The position numbers and the translations under genes were made by a program. A stretch of 64,000 nt of DNA, taken from positions 170,546,577 to 170,610,576 of the forward strand of contig NC_057861.1 in assembly GCF_019393635.1 (NCBI RefSeq), read 5' to 3'. Below the pieces are notes generated by a model, which was not told where the DNA came from, did no database searches, and saw nothing but the letters and a program-made list of their open reading frames with translations. The stretch comes from Dromiciops gliroides (Eukaryota > Chordata > Mammalia > Microbiotheria > Microbiotheriidae). Positions 11,314 to 21,301 of the stretch are shown piece by piece (position 1 is the first letter of the stretch; each line of letters begins with the position of its first letter).

Positions 11314-11520
11314 ATGTTGGTTGTTGTCCATCATTCTCAAAGAGGACCAAACTGATATCACTAGGTTGAGTCTAGGTACAGTGTGCCTGACTGTGGCTGA
11401 TTAGTCCAATACAAGCTCAGAAGGCTGTACCTTAGGTCAAACACAAATAGTCCACAGGCACATTTGGGGTCATGTCTCTAAATATTGTATGATATGATTA
11501 TGGATTTGAATCAGATTAAA
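11314..11520. repeat. Old marsupial interspersed repeat inside L1-C
   Basis: The motif TTGTTGTCCATCATTCTCAA (near 11321) and the text after it match the type of dispersed repeat also seen around 42770-42800 and, inverted, at 43190-43380. It interrupts L1-C. Its precise family name is not determined from sequence alone. Confidence 0.45.
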
Positions 11521-11697
11521 CTCTGAGGATGGGGTCTGGAAGGTACCCAGCCCTGCCCCAGTATAGTTCATTTAGAAGTTTATTGCTTGTCAAATTCTCA
11601 CTGTCTCCTTTAAATTTTATTGCCAATTAACAGTTTTTTTACTTCTGCTCAGTCTCCCCACTTGTCAGCTACATATTAATTTTGTCTGCAATCCATC

Positions 11698-12420
11698 ATG
11701 TGTCAGAACCCCAGTCAGTGGGTCAGGGCATTAGCCCACCAATTCAATACTCGGGACTCAAGAAGAAAGGACGGGGCTCGGCACAGGATGCAGTCATTGA
11801 GTTGAGTCCAGATGTTAAGTGACATTGTCTCTTTTTCTCAGAGCAGAATCCCCTTGACCCTAGGGTCCCAACAATGTGTTATTCTTTTATTCTTTATTCT
11901 ATTTCTTTGACTTCCCAACATAACCGAAGATAAATTTTAACCCTGTCATCCTTAACAATGTTGAAGCACCTGAGTGACTCTTCCTGTTATTCAGGTTGAA
12001 TATCTTTAGAGACAGGGGCCTGGAGAGGGGAGTCAGTGGGAACTGTGAGATCTGAAACATCTGACTGTCACTCCCCTGTTTCCTCTTCCTTTGGTTTGAC
12101 CTTGTTCCCCCTCCCCTTTTCCCCCTTGTTCCTGGAACACGTATGCATGTCTCCATACATTGATCACGAGCTGAACACGCACCCTGGGTGAGACAGGATT
12201 GGATGTTAGATTGTGAGCTCATCTACCCTAGGTGTACGTGGGGACAGTCCTTTTCAAGATTACTATAAAAACCTAGACGATTGGGCATATCTTTGCAAGA
12301 CTTCAATGTGTAATTGGGTTTTGCCCGTCCTCATGAGGCTGTGATAAATCTGTCTCTGCTTGACTTGGTGGTCTCCTCGAATTAATTGGGTAAACTGAGG
12401 CAGTTTGCTCCATACAATAT
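11698..12420 (+). repeat. Probable solo LTR (unrelated to the young ERV family)
   Basis: A candidate LTR starts TGTGTCAGAACCCCAGTCAG. It has a TATA-like ACTATAAAAACC near 12262, then AATGTGTAATTGGG, GATAAATCTGTCTCTGCTTG and a U5-like CTTGGTGGTCTCCTCG, an arrangement typical of retroviral LTRs. No second LTR or internal coding is next to it, and clean target duplications were not found. The block 11314-12528 as a whole interrupts L1-C, which continues at 12529 with CTTAAAATAAG after CTTAGAATGATAAG before the insert. Boundaries are approximate. Confidence 0.4.
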
Positions 12421-12528
12421 GAACATCTCATGTTTCTTTTGAGGTACTGAAATTTGCTCTTGGAACACAGCACATTCTTTGATGTCAACATAAAATGCCA
12501 GGTGGGTCTTTTCAAGTATATCCCATGT

Positions 12529-12948
12529 CACTTAAAATAAGTAGTATCTATCTAAAACCATGAGCAAGCATTGTCTGTAATGGGAATAAGCTAGAAGTCT
12601 TTCTAATAAAATCAGGAAGGAAGCAAGACTGACCATTAACACCACTATTATTGAAAACTATACTAGAAATTCTAGGTAGCTGAGAGAAGAAATTAAGAGG
12701 AAAAAAATTAAATTGAAGTAATTAGGATAGGTAATGAGGGAAGAAAACTATCTATCTTTGTAGATTACATAATTGTATACTTAGAGAATCCTATAGAATC
12801 AACTAAAAAAGTTGAGATATAATTAACAACTTAACATATTTGCAGAATACAAAATAAACCCATATAAATAATTAGCATTTATATATTTTATTAACAAAGT
12901 CCAGCATCAAGAAAGAGAAAGAAAAAATCCATTTAAAATTACTAGATG
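12529..12948 (+). mobile_element. L1-C part 2: old L1 ORF2 fragment
   Basis: This continues ORF2 RT coding from where part 1 stopped (CTATCTAAAACCATGAGCAAGC compares with 8824-8846 of L1-A) through degenerate FADD-region codons to ATTTAAAATTACTAGATG, where the DNAJC19 retrocopy is inserted. Confidence 0.7.
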
Positions 12949-13593
12949 GTTTGCGGCAGCCGCTGTTGGTAGATGCTCACGTGCTTCCTCTTCGCTTGGC
13001 CCCACTGGAAGCGGTGGCTGCAGGGCCGGTGCCTGGGGCCGAGCCGGGTCGGACGCGGGGCCTCTGGGTTGGGATGAGCTGCAGCTTCGCAGACTCAGGG
13101 CAGCGCCGGGCTGAGCCATGGCCAGCACAATGGTAGCAGTTGGACTGACGATTGCTGCTGCAGGATTTGCAGGCCAATATGTTTTGCAAACAATGAAGCA
13201 TATGGAGCCCCAAGTGAAGCAAGCTATTCGAAGTCTGCCCAAATGTGCCTTCAGTAGTGGCTATTATAGAGGCGGATTTGAACCCAAAATGACAAAGCGA
13301 GAAGCGGCACTCATATTGGGAGTAAGCCCTACAGCCTATAAAGGGAAAATTAGAGATGCTCACTGAGGAATCATGCTTTTAAACCACCCAGACAAGGAAG
13401 GATCTCCTTATGTAGCAGCCAAAATCAATGAAGCTAAAGATTTATTAGAAAGTCAAGCTAAGAAGTAAAATTAATACACAGATAATGTTAAATTTATATA
13501 TACATTGATTACTTTATGTATAGGAGTCCTGATGTTTTATAATAACTTCATAAAAGCTGTAATATTTGTTTAAAAATAAAATAAAATAAAATA
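12949..13593 (+). pseudogene. DNAJC19: Processed retrocopy of DNAJC19 (TIM14-like co-chaperone)
   Basis: DNAJC19 is the J-domain co-chaperone of the mitochondrial TIM23 import motor. The retrocopy holds a GC-rich 5' UTR (12949-13117), a CDS from the ATG at 13118 and an A-rich AATAAA-type tail, and it lies between copies of the 8-bp target duplication ACTAGATG (12941-12948 and 13594-13601). The reading frame to the original stop (13466-13468) spans 116 residues, the length of DNAJC19. It includes the N-terminal membrane segment ([20 protein letters not shown]), [19 protein letters not shown] and the J-domain HPD motif in NHPDKEG. One nonsense codon (TGA, 13364-13366) right after IRDAH removes the HPD motif from any product, leaving 82 residues. 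It has no introns and sits inside L1-C. The parent gene is elsewhere. Confidence 0.92.
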
Positions 13594-13601
13594 ACTAGAT
13601 G

Positions 13602-13836
13602 ATCTAAAATACTTGAGTCTACCTGATAAGACACATCCAGGAACTATATGAACACAATTAAAAAACACAATTCACACAAATAAAGTCAGGTCTCAATAAT
13701 TTGGACAATATTAATCACTCATCAATTGGCCAACTCAATATCACAAAAATGACAATTCTACCTAAAATAATCTACTTATTGCCATACCAAAATACCAAAA
13801 AAAAAAAAAAAACCCACACATTTTCTATAACTAGAA
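13602..13836 (+). mobile_element. L1-C part 3: old L1 ORF2 fragment
   Basis: ORF2 continues immediately after the retrocopy (CTAAAATACTTGAGTCTACC compares with the KYLGVYLP codons of L1-A) to CTATAACTAGAA, where ERV copy 2 is inserted. A local A-run lies at about 13797-13812. Confidence 0.7.
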
Positions 13837-14199
13837 TGTAACGATTGGAATAACGCCACCTGCTGGATACTTACTGTAGAAGAGTTCTGCCCATGAAGCG
13901 AAGGTCTTTGAGGGCAAGACCAGGCATCAGGAAGTGACGCGGATGAGTGGGAGGAGGAAGGAAGGAAGAGACTGGCGCTCAGTCTCGCGCTCTCTTTCCT
14001 TTGGACTCTGGTGGAGAGCGGAGCTAGAAATGTGCTCTCCCTTTAATAGCTAGGAATTTAGGCCTTTTTCTCTCTCTTTACCAAATTCTTATTCTCCTTA
14101 ATAAATGCTTAAAAGTCTAACTCTTGCTAAAGCTTATAATTTATTGGCGACCACTCATTAGATATTTTAGACAGTTTAGCTAGAATTTTAGCCCTCAAC
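13837..14199 (+). repeat. 5' LTR of ERV copy 2
   Basis: 363 bp, TGTAACGATTGG...AGCCCTCAAC. The polyadenylation signal AATAAA is at 14100-14105. It is 6 bp longer than copy 3's LTR because of short insertions, including an extra GGAA unit in the GGAAGGAAGG region, and it differs from that LTR at a few dozen sites. A PBS-like TTGGCGACCAC lies near its 3' end. Confidence 0.88.
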
Positions 14200-14202
14200 A
14201 GA

Positions 14203-14222
14203 TGGCTGACCACGAAGAGGAA
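14203..14222 (+). other. Primer-binding-site region of ERV copy 2
   Basis: TGGCTGACCACGAAGAGGAA begins 3 bases after the LTR end, as expected for a retroviral PBS (tRNA 3' CCA pairs with TGG). It resembles the TTGGCGACCACAAGG of the older relative at 54814, with a T inserted after TGGC. I recall similar arginine-tRNA-type sites in other ERVs but have not checked. Confidence 0.5.
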
Positions 14223-14333
14223 AGCTAACCCTCAGTCTTCTGATCTGCTGGTTGGGTAAGAAATTTCCCCTCCCTCTCCCTTTAACTGCTAAGTACTGGC
14301 GCACTGGCTGTGTTTTCCTTTAAATTTTTTCGA

Positions 14334-15119
14334 ATGGACCTTTTAAACTCCCTAATTACCCTATTTTTGATTTTAGTCTGTTTAACCAGACAAATGGGAG
14401 ATAAGATCATGTTAATGCTTTGTTTTTGTGGATTTTCTATTTTTCTTTTTATTTTTTTTAAAAGAGCCAGCAACTTACTCACACAAGGAAATATCTCTCC
14501 CTCTCCCAACCATGCTTTTTCAGAGAAACCTGAAGAGATTCCCGCAGCTTTTCCCAGTTCTAACAGTAATTGTTGCTTTAATTTTGCATGCCTGGAGGCA
14601 ATGACCCACCCTCTAGAAGCTTTTAATCCCCTAGCACCTGGAGGCAAAGTGGGGGAAGAGGAATCCAGGCCTGAATTCAAAATCAAGTCTGATTCAAATT
14701 GCGCTGGTCCCTCCCCTCCTCTCCAGACCCCACCCTCTACTCCTCCTATGGCCAAGCCCATAGCTTCCCCTGCCTGGGAAGTCCAGAGATCTGATGCGCA
14801 TGCTCAACTTTTTCTACCTGCATTTGCAGCTTCAGGCTCAGCCCTTCCCCATCCTGGCTGTGCTTCTGAGACAACCTTAGAAAACCCTTTAAATTCCAGA
14901 TATGCTCGTTTTGTTCATAATTTTGCTAACCTGCTTTTGTCTTTAATTAGTAATCTTATAAAGCATTTGTATGGTGAAAAGGCTGACAGACAATATAGAG
15001 GGGTTAAAGAAGAAAAACTTAAGCCGAATAAGAATGACAATCATCACCATAGTTCAAGACTCCGCTTCTTTTGCCATGGAAGGGTATATATTTTACAGAA
15101 ATGTAGAAGTAAACAGTAA
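14334..15119 (+). CDS. Gag-derived ORF of ERV copy 2, C-terminally truncated (261 aa)
   Basis: It is the same frame as in copies 1 and 3: two N-terminal hydrophobic segments, the SNFACLE-like Cys region (here FNFACLE), a Pro-rich centre, a Leu-rich helix, a basic/acidic stretch and FFCHGRVYILQKC. A CAG/CAA-to-TAA change after ...KCRSKQ ends the frame at 15119. The homologous last 31 codons are still readable downstream to about 15211, so the loss is recent. The ATG at 14334 is shared with all copies. Confidence 0.6.
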   Translation: MDLLNSLITLFLILVCLTRQMGDKIMLMLCFCGFSIFLFIFFKRASNLLTQGNISPSPNHAFSEKPEEIPAAFPSSNSNCCFNFACLEAMTHPLEAFNPLAPGGKVGEEESRPEFKIKSDSNCAGPSPPLQTPPSTPPMAKPIASPAWEVQRSDAHAQLFLPAFAASGSALPHPGCASETTLENPLNSRYARFVHNFANLLLSLISNLIKHLYGEKADRQYRGVKEEKLKPNKNDNHHHSSRLRFFCHGRVYILQKCRSKQ

Positions 15120-16184
15120 GATATTGATATGAGTATTGGGGATTTTAGATATCGGAATCAAAGGTGTTCTGAATTCACTCAGAGTATTAATATCAGTTCA
15201 GAGGTTACATAGGATTTCTATGCTATTACATATACATTTTGAAATTAATGGTATGGGTTTATTTTCATAGAGATTTTCATGCTTTTGAGATTGTGTTTTA
15301 TATTTAGTTTTTAAAACAAGGAGAATATTTGTAAAAGCTTTTTATAGTCATGTGATCAAGTTTATATTTTATAATACTCTTATTAATATTAAGTTCACAT
15401 TCATTTAGACTTCCTTAGTTTGAATTTCATTGTCTTTTATTGTTCCATGTGTATTTTCTTCTATTCATTTGTCTATCTAATTTTGAAACATTGCAAGATG
15501 GTTTTGATTTTATTATACAATGTTAATTCTAGGAGTATTGTGCTCCCATATTCTGAGTTGTTTGTTTTTGTTATTTTTTCTCAACTGATTATTTGATCAA
15601 ACTCTTTAAAGCATTTCCCTGGCAAATTGGTTGCCATGGCAAGTGTAAATTGATTCTAGAAGTATTATTTTTGATAAGCATATTCCCAAAAAAAAAAAAA
15701 AAAGAGGGGAACATTTGTAAAAGTTTTCTATTTTCAAAAAAAAAAAGTTCTTTGAGATTCTGTTGTGCTTTAACTTGTATTTAAATATGTTCTGATTTTT
15801 CACAAAAGTAATTGTATACTAAGTAAAAAAAAGGGTATTATTTGAAATTGTTGCATAATTATATATTATATTTTGAGTCAAGACGTATTCGCATTTTTTG
15901 CAATCATTTATTATCCTCAATTTTTAAATCCATATGAGACTTGGATTATGGGAACTTATCATTTAAGACATTAATTGACTTTATTCTGAGTTATCAGATG
16001 CCAGTTGGCCAAGATGCCATCCAATCACAAGAGGAATACATGCAAGAGCAGACACTGAACTGTCACATGAGGGGAGACATGCATGAAGTCAAGGTATGGC
16101 CGAGGGAACGGCTTTTGACAAATGTTGAGGTTGGATTCTCTTGGTTTCATATTTTATTTTATTTTTCCCCACAATATTGTACAG

Positions 16185-16286
16185 ATGGCTGGAAGTATTG
16201 ATCCCACCCATCTCACTTCTACACCTGGCTTCTATGCTCCCTCCTATATGCCTGATGCCATGGACATCTCAATCCCATGCATCTGA
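16185..16286 (+). CDS. 33-codon ORF after a predicted splice acceptor, ERV copy 2
   Basis: The ATG follows directly on ATTGTACAG, preceded by a T/C-rich tract (TATTTTTCCCC). The product is identical to copy 1's except that Asp replaces His at residue 6. The matching donor would be GG|GTAAGA at 14255/14256. Function unknown; see copy 3. Confidence 0.35.
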   Translation: MAGSIDPTHLTSTPGFYAPSYMPDAMDISIPCI

Positions 16287-17193
16287 TTAAGTCTGACTCA
16301 GTTTCTTCCAATATGTTCGGTGGCATGGACATATATTCCATCCACCTATTTTAAGCCTGGCATACTGTATGGGCAGTACATATTGTTCAAGTGTGGGAAT
16401 GCTCATATCCCATCATTTCTCTGTTCTTTTATGGTAACCCCCATAATTATCTCAGGTGTCATGATAAATACAGTGTTGAATTTGGCCTTGACACCTGTTA
16501 CCAATTATATTAGATTTTTTAATTTCTCATAATGGCATGAGGATAATTAGGCAGATGATGCAAAAAGTGATGAAACAAAGATAAAAAATTATTTTTAATA
16601 ATTAATATCGCAGCAATTGTCTTCTCAATTACCCTCCATAAGGGGGGACTATAGTAATATTATAATTTTAAAGAATGGTTCAATTTTTGTTTTATTATAT
16701 GTTTCATGTGTAACAACTAAGATTCTGAATTCCCTTAGACATGTTTTTGAGAACTTTCATTGTTTGATTTGATTATTGACAAAGCTATTTTAAAGTTGTG
16801 TTAAGCTCAATTTTGTAGGAAATTTCCTGGCTGATTACCACTATCCACTCATCAACCCCTGAAAAGACTTCCATTCCACGACTACACCTAGAGGACATCT
16901 GAGAAAAGACTTTCAGAGACTTTAAATGAACAGTTTTGATTTGTTGTTTTTGTTGTTTTTTTTCTCTTTCTGTTATAATATACACCATCTGTAACATGTA
17001 TTCTCTGCAGAGGCCCTCCCTTTGCAAGACTAATGTCAAAGCGTCGGTTCATGAGGACAAAAAATCGCTCCTCTGGACAAAACTTTCCTTTCTTCCTTTT
17101 CTATATTGTTGTTCACATATTATTAGTTAGCAATAGTTATTATATTGTTTTTACTGTTCCGTCAAGGAAACATTTTGTTTCTTGAGGAACAAC

Positions 17194-17202
17194 AGGGGGG
17201 AC
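17194..17202 (+). other. 3' polypurine tract of ERV copy 2
   Basis: AGGGGGGAC sits directly before the 3' LTR (TGTAACG), where plus-strand DNA synthesis of a retrovirus would be primed. An almost identical tract lies at 16640-16650. Confidence 0.6.
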
Positions 17203-17565
17203 TGTAACGATTGGAATAACGCCACCTGCTGGATACTTACTGTAGAAGAGTTCTGCCCATGAAGCGAAGGTCTTTGAGGGCAAGACCAGGCATCAGGAAG
17301 TGACGCGGATGAGTGGGAGGAGGAAGGAAGGAAGAGACTGGCGCTCAGTCTCGCGCTCTCTTTCCTTTGGACTCTGGTGGAGAGCGGAGCTAGAAATGTG
17401 CTCTCCCTTTAATAGCTAGGAATTTAGGCCTTTTTCTCTCTCTTTACCAAATTCTTATTCTCCTTAATAAATGCTTAAAAGTCTAACTCTTGCTAAAGCT
17501 TATAATTTATTGGCGACCACTCATTAGATATTTTAGACAGTTTAGCTAGAATTTTAGCCCTCAAC
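17203..17565 (+). repeat. 3' LTR of ERV copy 2
   Basis: 363 bp, identical by eye to 13837-14199, with AATAAA at 17466-17471. It is followed not by target DNA but by a second copy of the leader. Confidence 0.88.
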
Positions 17566-17638
17566 AGATGGCTGACCACGAAGAGGAAAGCTAACCCTCA
17601 GTCTTCTGATCTGCTGGTTGGGTAAGAAATTTCCCCTC
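17566..17638 (+). repeat. Duplicated ERV leader after the 3' LTR
   Basis: These 73 bases repeat 14200-14272 exactly by eye: the primer-binding region, the leader and the splice-donor-like GGTTGGGTAAGA up to TTTCCCCTCCC. In the element the next bases are TCTCCCTTTAAC; here the sequence switches to inverted L1 (ATCTTTTCCTCTG). Confidence 0.85.
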
Positions 17639-18033
17639 CCATCTTTTCCTCTGAAAGAGAATGCTTAGTTTTGCTGGGTATTTGATCATGGGTTGTAATC
17701 CAAGCTCCTTTGCCTCCCTGTATATCATAGGCCAAGTCCTGAGATCCTTTAATGTTGAAGCTGCCAGGTCCTGTGCAATTTTGAATATGGCTCCATTGTA
17801 TTTAAATGGTTTCTTTCTGGCTGCTTGGAGTATTTTATCCTTCACCTGATAATTCTGGAGTTTGGCTATAATATTCCTTGAAGTGTTCCTTTTTGGGTCT
17901 CTTTCAGTGGATTCTTTCAATACTGATTTTATCCTCTGATTCTACAATTTCAGGACAGTTCTCCTTAATAATTCCCTGGAATATGGTGTCTAGACTCTTT
18001 TCTTGATCATGGCTTTCAGGTAGTCCAATAATA
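17639..18033 (-). repeat. Inverted duplicate of part of L1-B ORF1
   Basis: About 395 bp match the reverse complement of about 20242-20638 with a single difference that I can see (GGAGCC here against GGATCC at 20485). The segment encodes part of the L1 ORF1 RNA-binding domain (DPKRNTSRNIIAKLQNYQ). Joins: CCCCTCCC|ATCTTTTCC shares CC with the L1-B side, and CCAATAAT|AACAAAATTC shares AATAAT with L1-C. Confidence 0.85.
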
Positions 18034-19500
18034 ACAAAATTCTTCTGGAAGAACAAAAAGTCAAGAACATCAAGAGAAGTAATAAAAAAAAATATGAAGA
18101 AAGGTGTCTTAGACATACCACATCTCAAATCATAGCATAAAGTGGTAATTATCAGGATAATCTGGTATTGGCTAAGAAATATAGTGTTGAATCAGTAGAA
18201 TAGATTAGGCACACAATACATTGTAGTAAATGACAATAGTAATCTAGTGTTTGAAAAACCCAAGGATCCAAGTTTATGGGACAAAAACTCATTATTTGAC
18301 AAAAACTGCTAGGAAAACTGGGAAATATTATAGTAGAAACTCATTCTAGACCAATATCCTACACCAAATACAAAGATAAAGTAAAAATGTGTGCATGATT
18401 TAGACCTAAAGGATAATACCATAAGCAAATTAGTAGAACATGTAATAGTTTTCCTGTCAGATCTATGAATAAGGAAAGAATTTAAGAATAAACAAGAACA
18501 AACAAATGTAACTAAAATTAGAAGGATTTCAGAAAACTCTGAAGGGGGATTATAGCAAGCATCTCTGAATAAAGACCTCATTTATCAAATATATAGAGAA
18601 CTGAGTCAAACTTATAAGATTATAAGTCAATGTGCAATTGATAAAAGCCAATGGGTATGAACAGGAAGTTTTCAGATGAAGAAATCAAAGCTATCTATAG
18701 TCATATGAAAAAAAATTGTTTTAAATCACTGTATATTAAAGAAATGCAAATGATAACTCTGAGGTACTGGAGCAGCTAGATACCACAGTAAATAAAGAAC
18801 TGGTCTTGGATTCAGGAGGACCTAAGTTCAAATCTGGCCTCAGGCACATGATACTTACTAGTTGTGTGACTCTGGGTAAGTCACTTAACCCTCATTGCCC
18901 CAGAAAAAAAAGAAAGAAAGAAAGAAAAAGAGAAATATAAAGAAACCCTTTGAGGTACCTATCGGACTGGCTAACATTACTCCCCCACCCCCAAAAAAAG
19001 GAAAATGATAAATATTGGAGGGGATCTGGGAAAACTGGGACACTAATTGTTGGTGGAGTTGTGAACTGAACCAACCACTATAGAGAAGAATTAGCTGCTA
19101 TTCCCACAGGGCTATAAAACTGTGCATACCCATTGATCCAGCAATACCATTGCTATGTCTGTATATCAAAGAGGTTTTTTTAAAAAAGGAAAAGAACCTA
19201 TTTGTACAGAAATGTTGATAGGAGTTCTTTTGTGTTGGCAAATAATTAGAAATTAAAGGGATGTTCATCAACTGAGTAATGGCTGAATAATTTGTGGTAT
19301 ATAATTGTAATGGACTATTATTGTACTATGAGAAATAACAAACATGGTTTCAGAAAAAAAAACTTGGAAAAAATGACATGAACAGAGGCAAAATGAAGTA
19401 AATAGAATAAGGAGAACATTGTAATATGAAGAGATATTCTCTGAAATATAATGATCCGAGATAATCAGAAAGGATACATAAGGAAACATACTTTCCAGCA
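18034..19500 (+). mobile_element. L1-C part 4: old L1 ORF2 end and 3' region
   Basis: This continues L1-C with ORF2 C-terminal codons (TTCTTCTGGAAGAACAAAAA compares with the FIWKNKKSRI codons of L1-A) and the 3' region (GAGTTGTGAACTGAACCAAC, ACCCATTGATCCAGCAATAC). It is heavily mutated. A SINE is inserted at 18768-18947. L1-B begins at 19501, cutting off the 3' end. Confidence 0.7.
18768..18947 (+). mobile_element. Marsupial tRNA-derived SINE
   Basis: An older copy with changes in box A (AGATACCACAGTAAATAAAG) and a long GAAA-rich tail. Target duplication: CTCTGAGGTAC (18757-18767) and CTTTGAGGTAC (18948-18958). It inserted into L1-C. Confidence 0.85.
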
Positions 19501-19885
19501 GGGCCGAGCCAAGATGGTGGAGAAGAGGTTGTGACTCCCACAAGCTTTAGATAAACCTGTCAACTCACTCCCAAATAATGCCATTAAAAAAAAAAAAACA
19601 GCAGTCTAATGCACATAAGAGCAGCGTGAAACTATTTTTCAGCAAAAAGATGGCAATTGTGATAACCTCCTGATCAGGCTGAGTAGGTCAGCATGTGGTG
19701 TAGACCCAGGCAGGAACAGATAGTGCTTCCAGTGCCTCAGAGTCTTCAGCACCAGTGGCTTCTTCTGAAGCTTGGGTCACGAACCAGTAAGGGGGTTCAG
19801 GGGTAGGCCAGAGTGAAGTGGCTACAGTCTCTGCTGGAGTTGGGGTGAAGCACCCTGGTTCTGAAACAGTGGGCTACATAGAGTA

Positions 19886-20737
19886 GTGGTGGCTTTTAAA
19901 AACCAAATAAGAGAGTTAGAAGAAAAAATGGAAAAAGAAATAAGAGAAATGAGAGTTACACTGCAAAAAGAAGCACAAAAAACGACTAAGGAAAACAATT
20001 CCTTAAAAAATACAATTGGCCAAAAGAGAGAAAAAAATGACCAAACAGAAAAAGAAGTGCAAAAGCTTACTGTGTAAAATAAGGCATTAAAAATTAAAAT
20101 TGAGCAGATGGAAGTGCATAATTCCATGATACAACAAGAATCTGACAAGCAGAATCAAAAGACTGAAAAGATAGAAGAAAATGTGAAATATCTCATTGGA
20201 AAAACAACTGACCTGGAAAATAGGTCCAGGAGAGTAATCTGAGAATTATTGGACTACCTGAAAGCCATGATCAAGAAAAGAGTCTAGACACCATATTCCA
20301 GGGAATTATTAAGGAGAACTGTCCTGAAATTGTAGAATCAGAGGATAAAATCAGTATTGAAAGAATCCACTGAAAGAGACCCAAAAAGGAACACTTCAAG
20401 GAATATTATAGCCAAACTCCAGAATTATCAGGTGAAGGATAAAATACTCCAAGCAGCCAGAAAGAAACCATTTAAATACAATGGATCCATATTCAAAATT
20501 GCACAGGACCTGGCAGCTTCAACATTAAAGGATCTCAGGACTTGGCCTATGATATACAGGGAGGCAAAGGAGCTTGGATTACAACCCATGATCAAATACC
20601 CAGCAAAACTAAGCATTCTCTTTCAGAGGAAAAGATGGACATTCAATGAACTAGGGCACTTCCAAGGCTTCCTGAGAAAAAGAGCAGAACTGAACAGAAA
20701 ATTTGACCTCCAACCACAAGACTCTAGAGAAATATAA
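19886..20737 (+). pseudogene. L1-B ORF1 (RNA-binding protein), broken
   Basis: The N-terminal coiled-coil part (REMRVTLQKEAQKTTKENNS, 19886-20077) ends in a stop. The RNA-binding and C-terminal part (20357-20737) contains ERDPKRNTSRNIIAKLQNYQ, YPAKLSILFQRKRWTFNELG and ELNRKFDLQPQDSREI. Between them, around 20221-20350, the DNLRIIGLPE-type motif is frameshifted. Bases 20242-20638 are the source or twin of the inverted copy at 17639-18033. Confidence 0.8.
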
Positions 20738-21301
20738 AGAGGTAAACAAGGAGGAAAAAATGGTTGTTCAATGATGTTAAACTGCTTGAGTTCATATGAG
20801 GGAAGATAATACTTTTAACTCTTGAGATCTGTATCTCTGTAAAGGTATTGTTATTAAATCAACTTTGACATGATGATATAAAGAAACTTAAGGGGCAGAA
20901 TAAAAGAAGACTAGGGGGAGGAGAGGAAGGAGGAGGTGGAATGGGGTTAATTATATCATATGAAGAGGCACAAAAATAATCCATTACAACAGAGGAAAAG
21001 AAGGGAGGGGTGGGCATTGTTGCAACCTTACTCTCATCAGATTTGGTTCAGAGAGTGAATAAAATAGTTTCCCATTTGTATAAAGAAACTTAGCTTACTC
21101 TTTAAAGAAACAAAACAGGAAGGGGGGAAAGGGTGGTATTGATAGAAGGGAGGGCACAAGGGGGGGAAAGGGGGCCAGAAAAAGAAGGGCAGCTCATAAA
21201 AGGGAGGGCAAATTGAGGGAGGCAGTGGTCAGAAGCAAAACACTGGTAAAGTGGGATAGGGGGAAAGAAGGAGAAAAAAAAAGTACAAAGGGGAAAAGAA
21301 G

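Larger units (their letters stand above)
13837..17565 (+). mobile_element. Young non-autonomous ERV-like LTR element, copy 2
   Basis: The 5' LTR is 13837-14199 and the 3' LTR 17203-17565, both 363 bp and identical by eye. The internal 3003 bp hold the primer-binding region (from 14203), splice-donor-like GGTTGGGTAAGA, a gag-derived ORF shortened by a nonsense codon, a conserved 33-codon ORF, two G-rich polypurine tracts and no pol. It inserted into L1-C: CTATAACTAGAA precedes the 5' LTR, and L1-C resumes at ATAATAACAAAATTC near 18030. The expected right-hand target duplication is missing because extra sequence (17566-18033) follows the 3' LTR. Confidence 0.9.

Noticed and set aside
18768..18947. 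tRNA gene in the SINE head
   Set aside because: Box-A/B-like sequences are present but no complete tRNA cloverleaf; these are SINE promoters, not tRNA genes.
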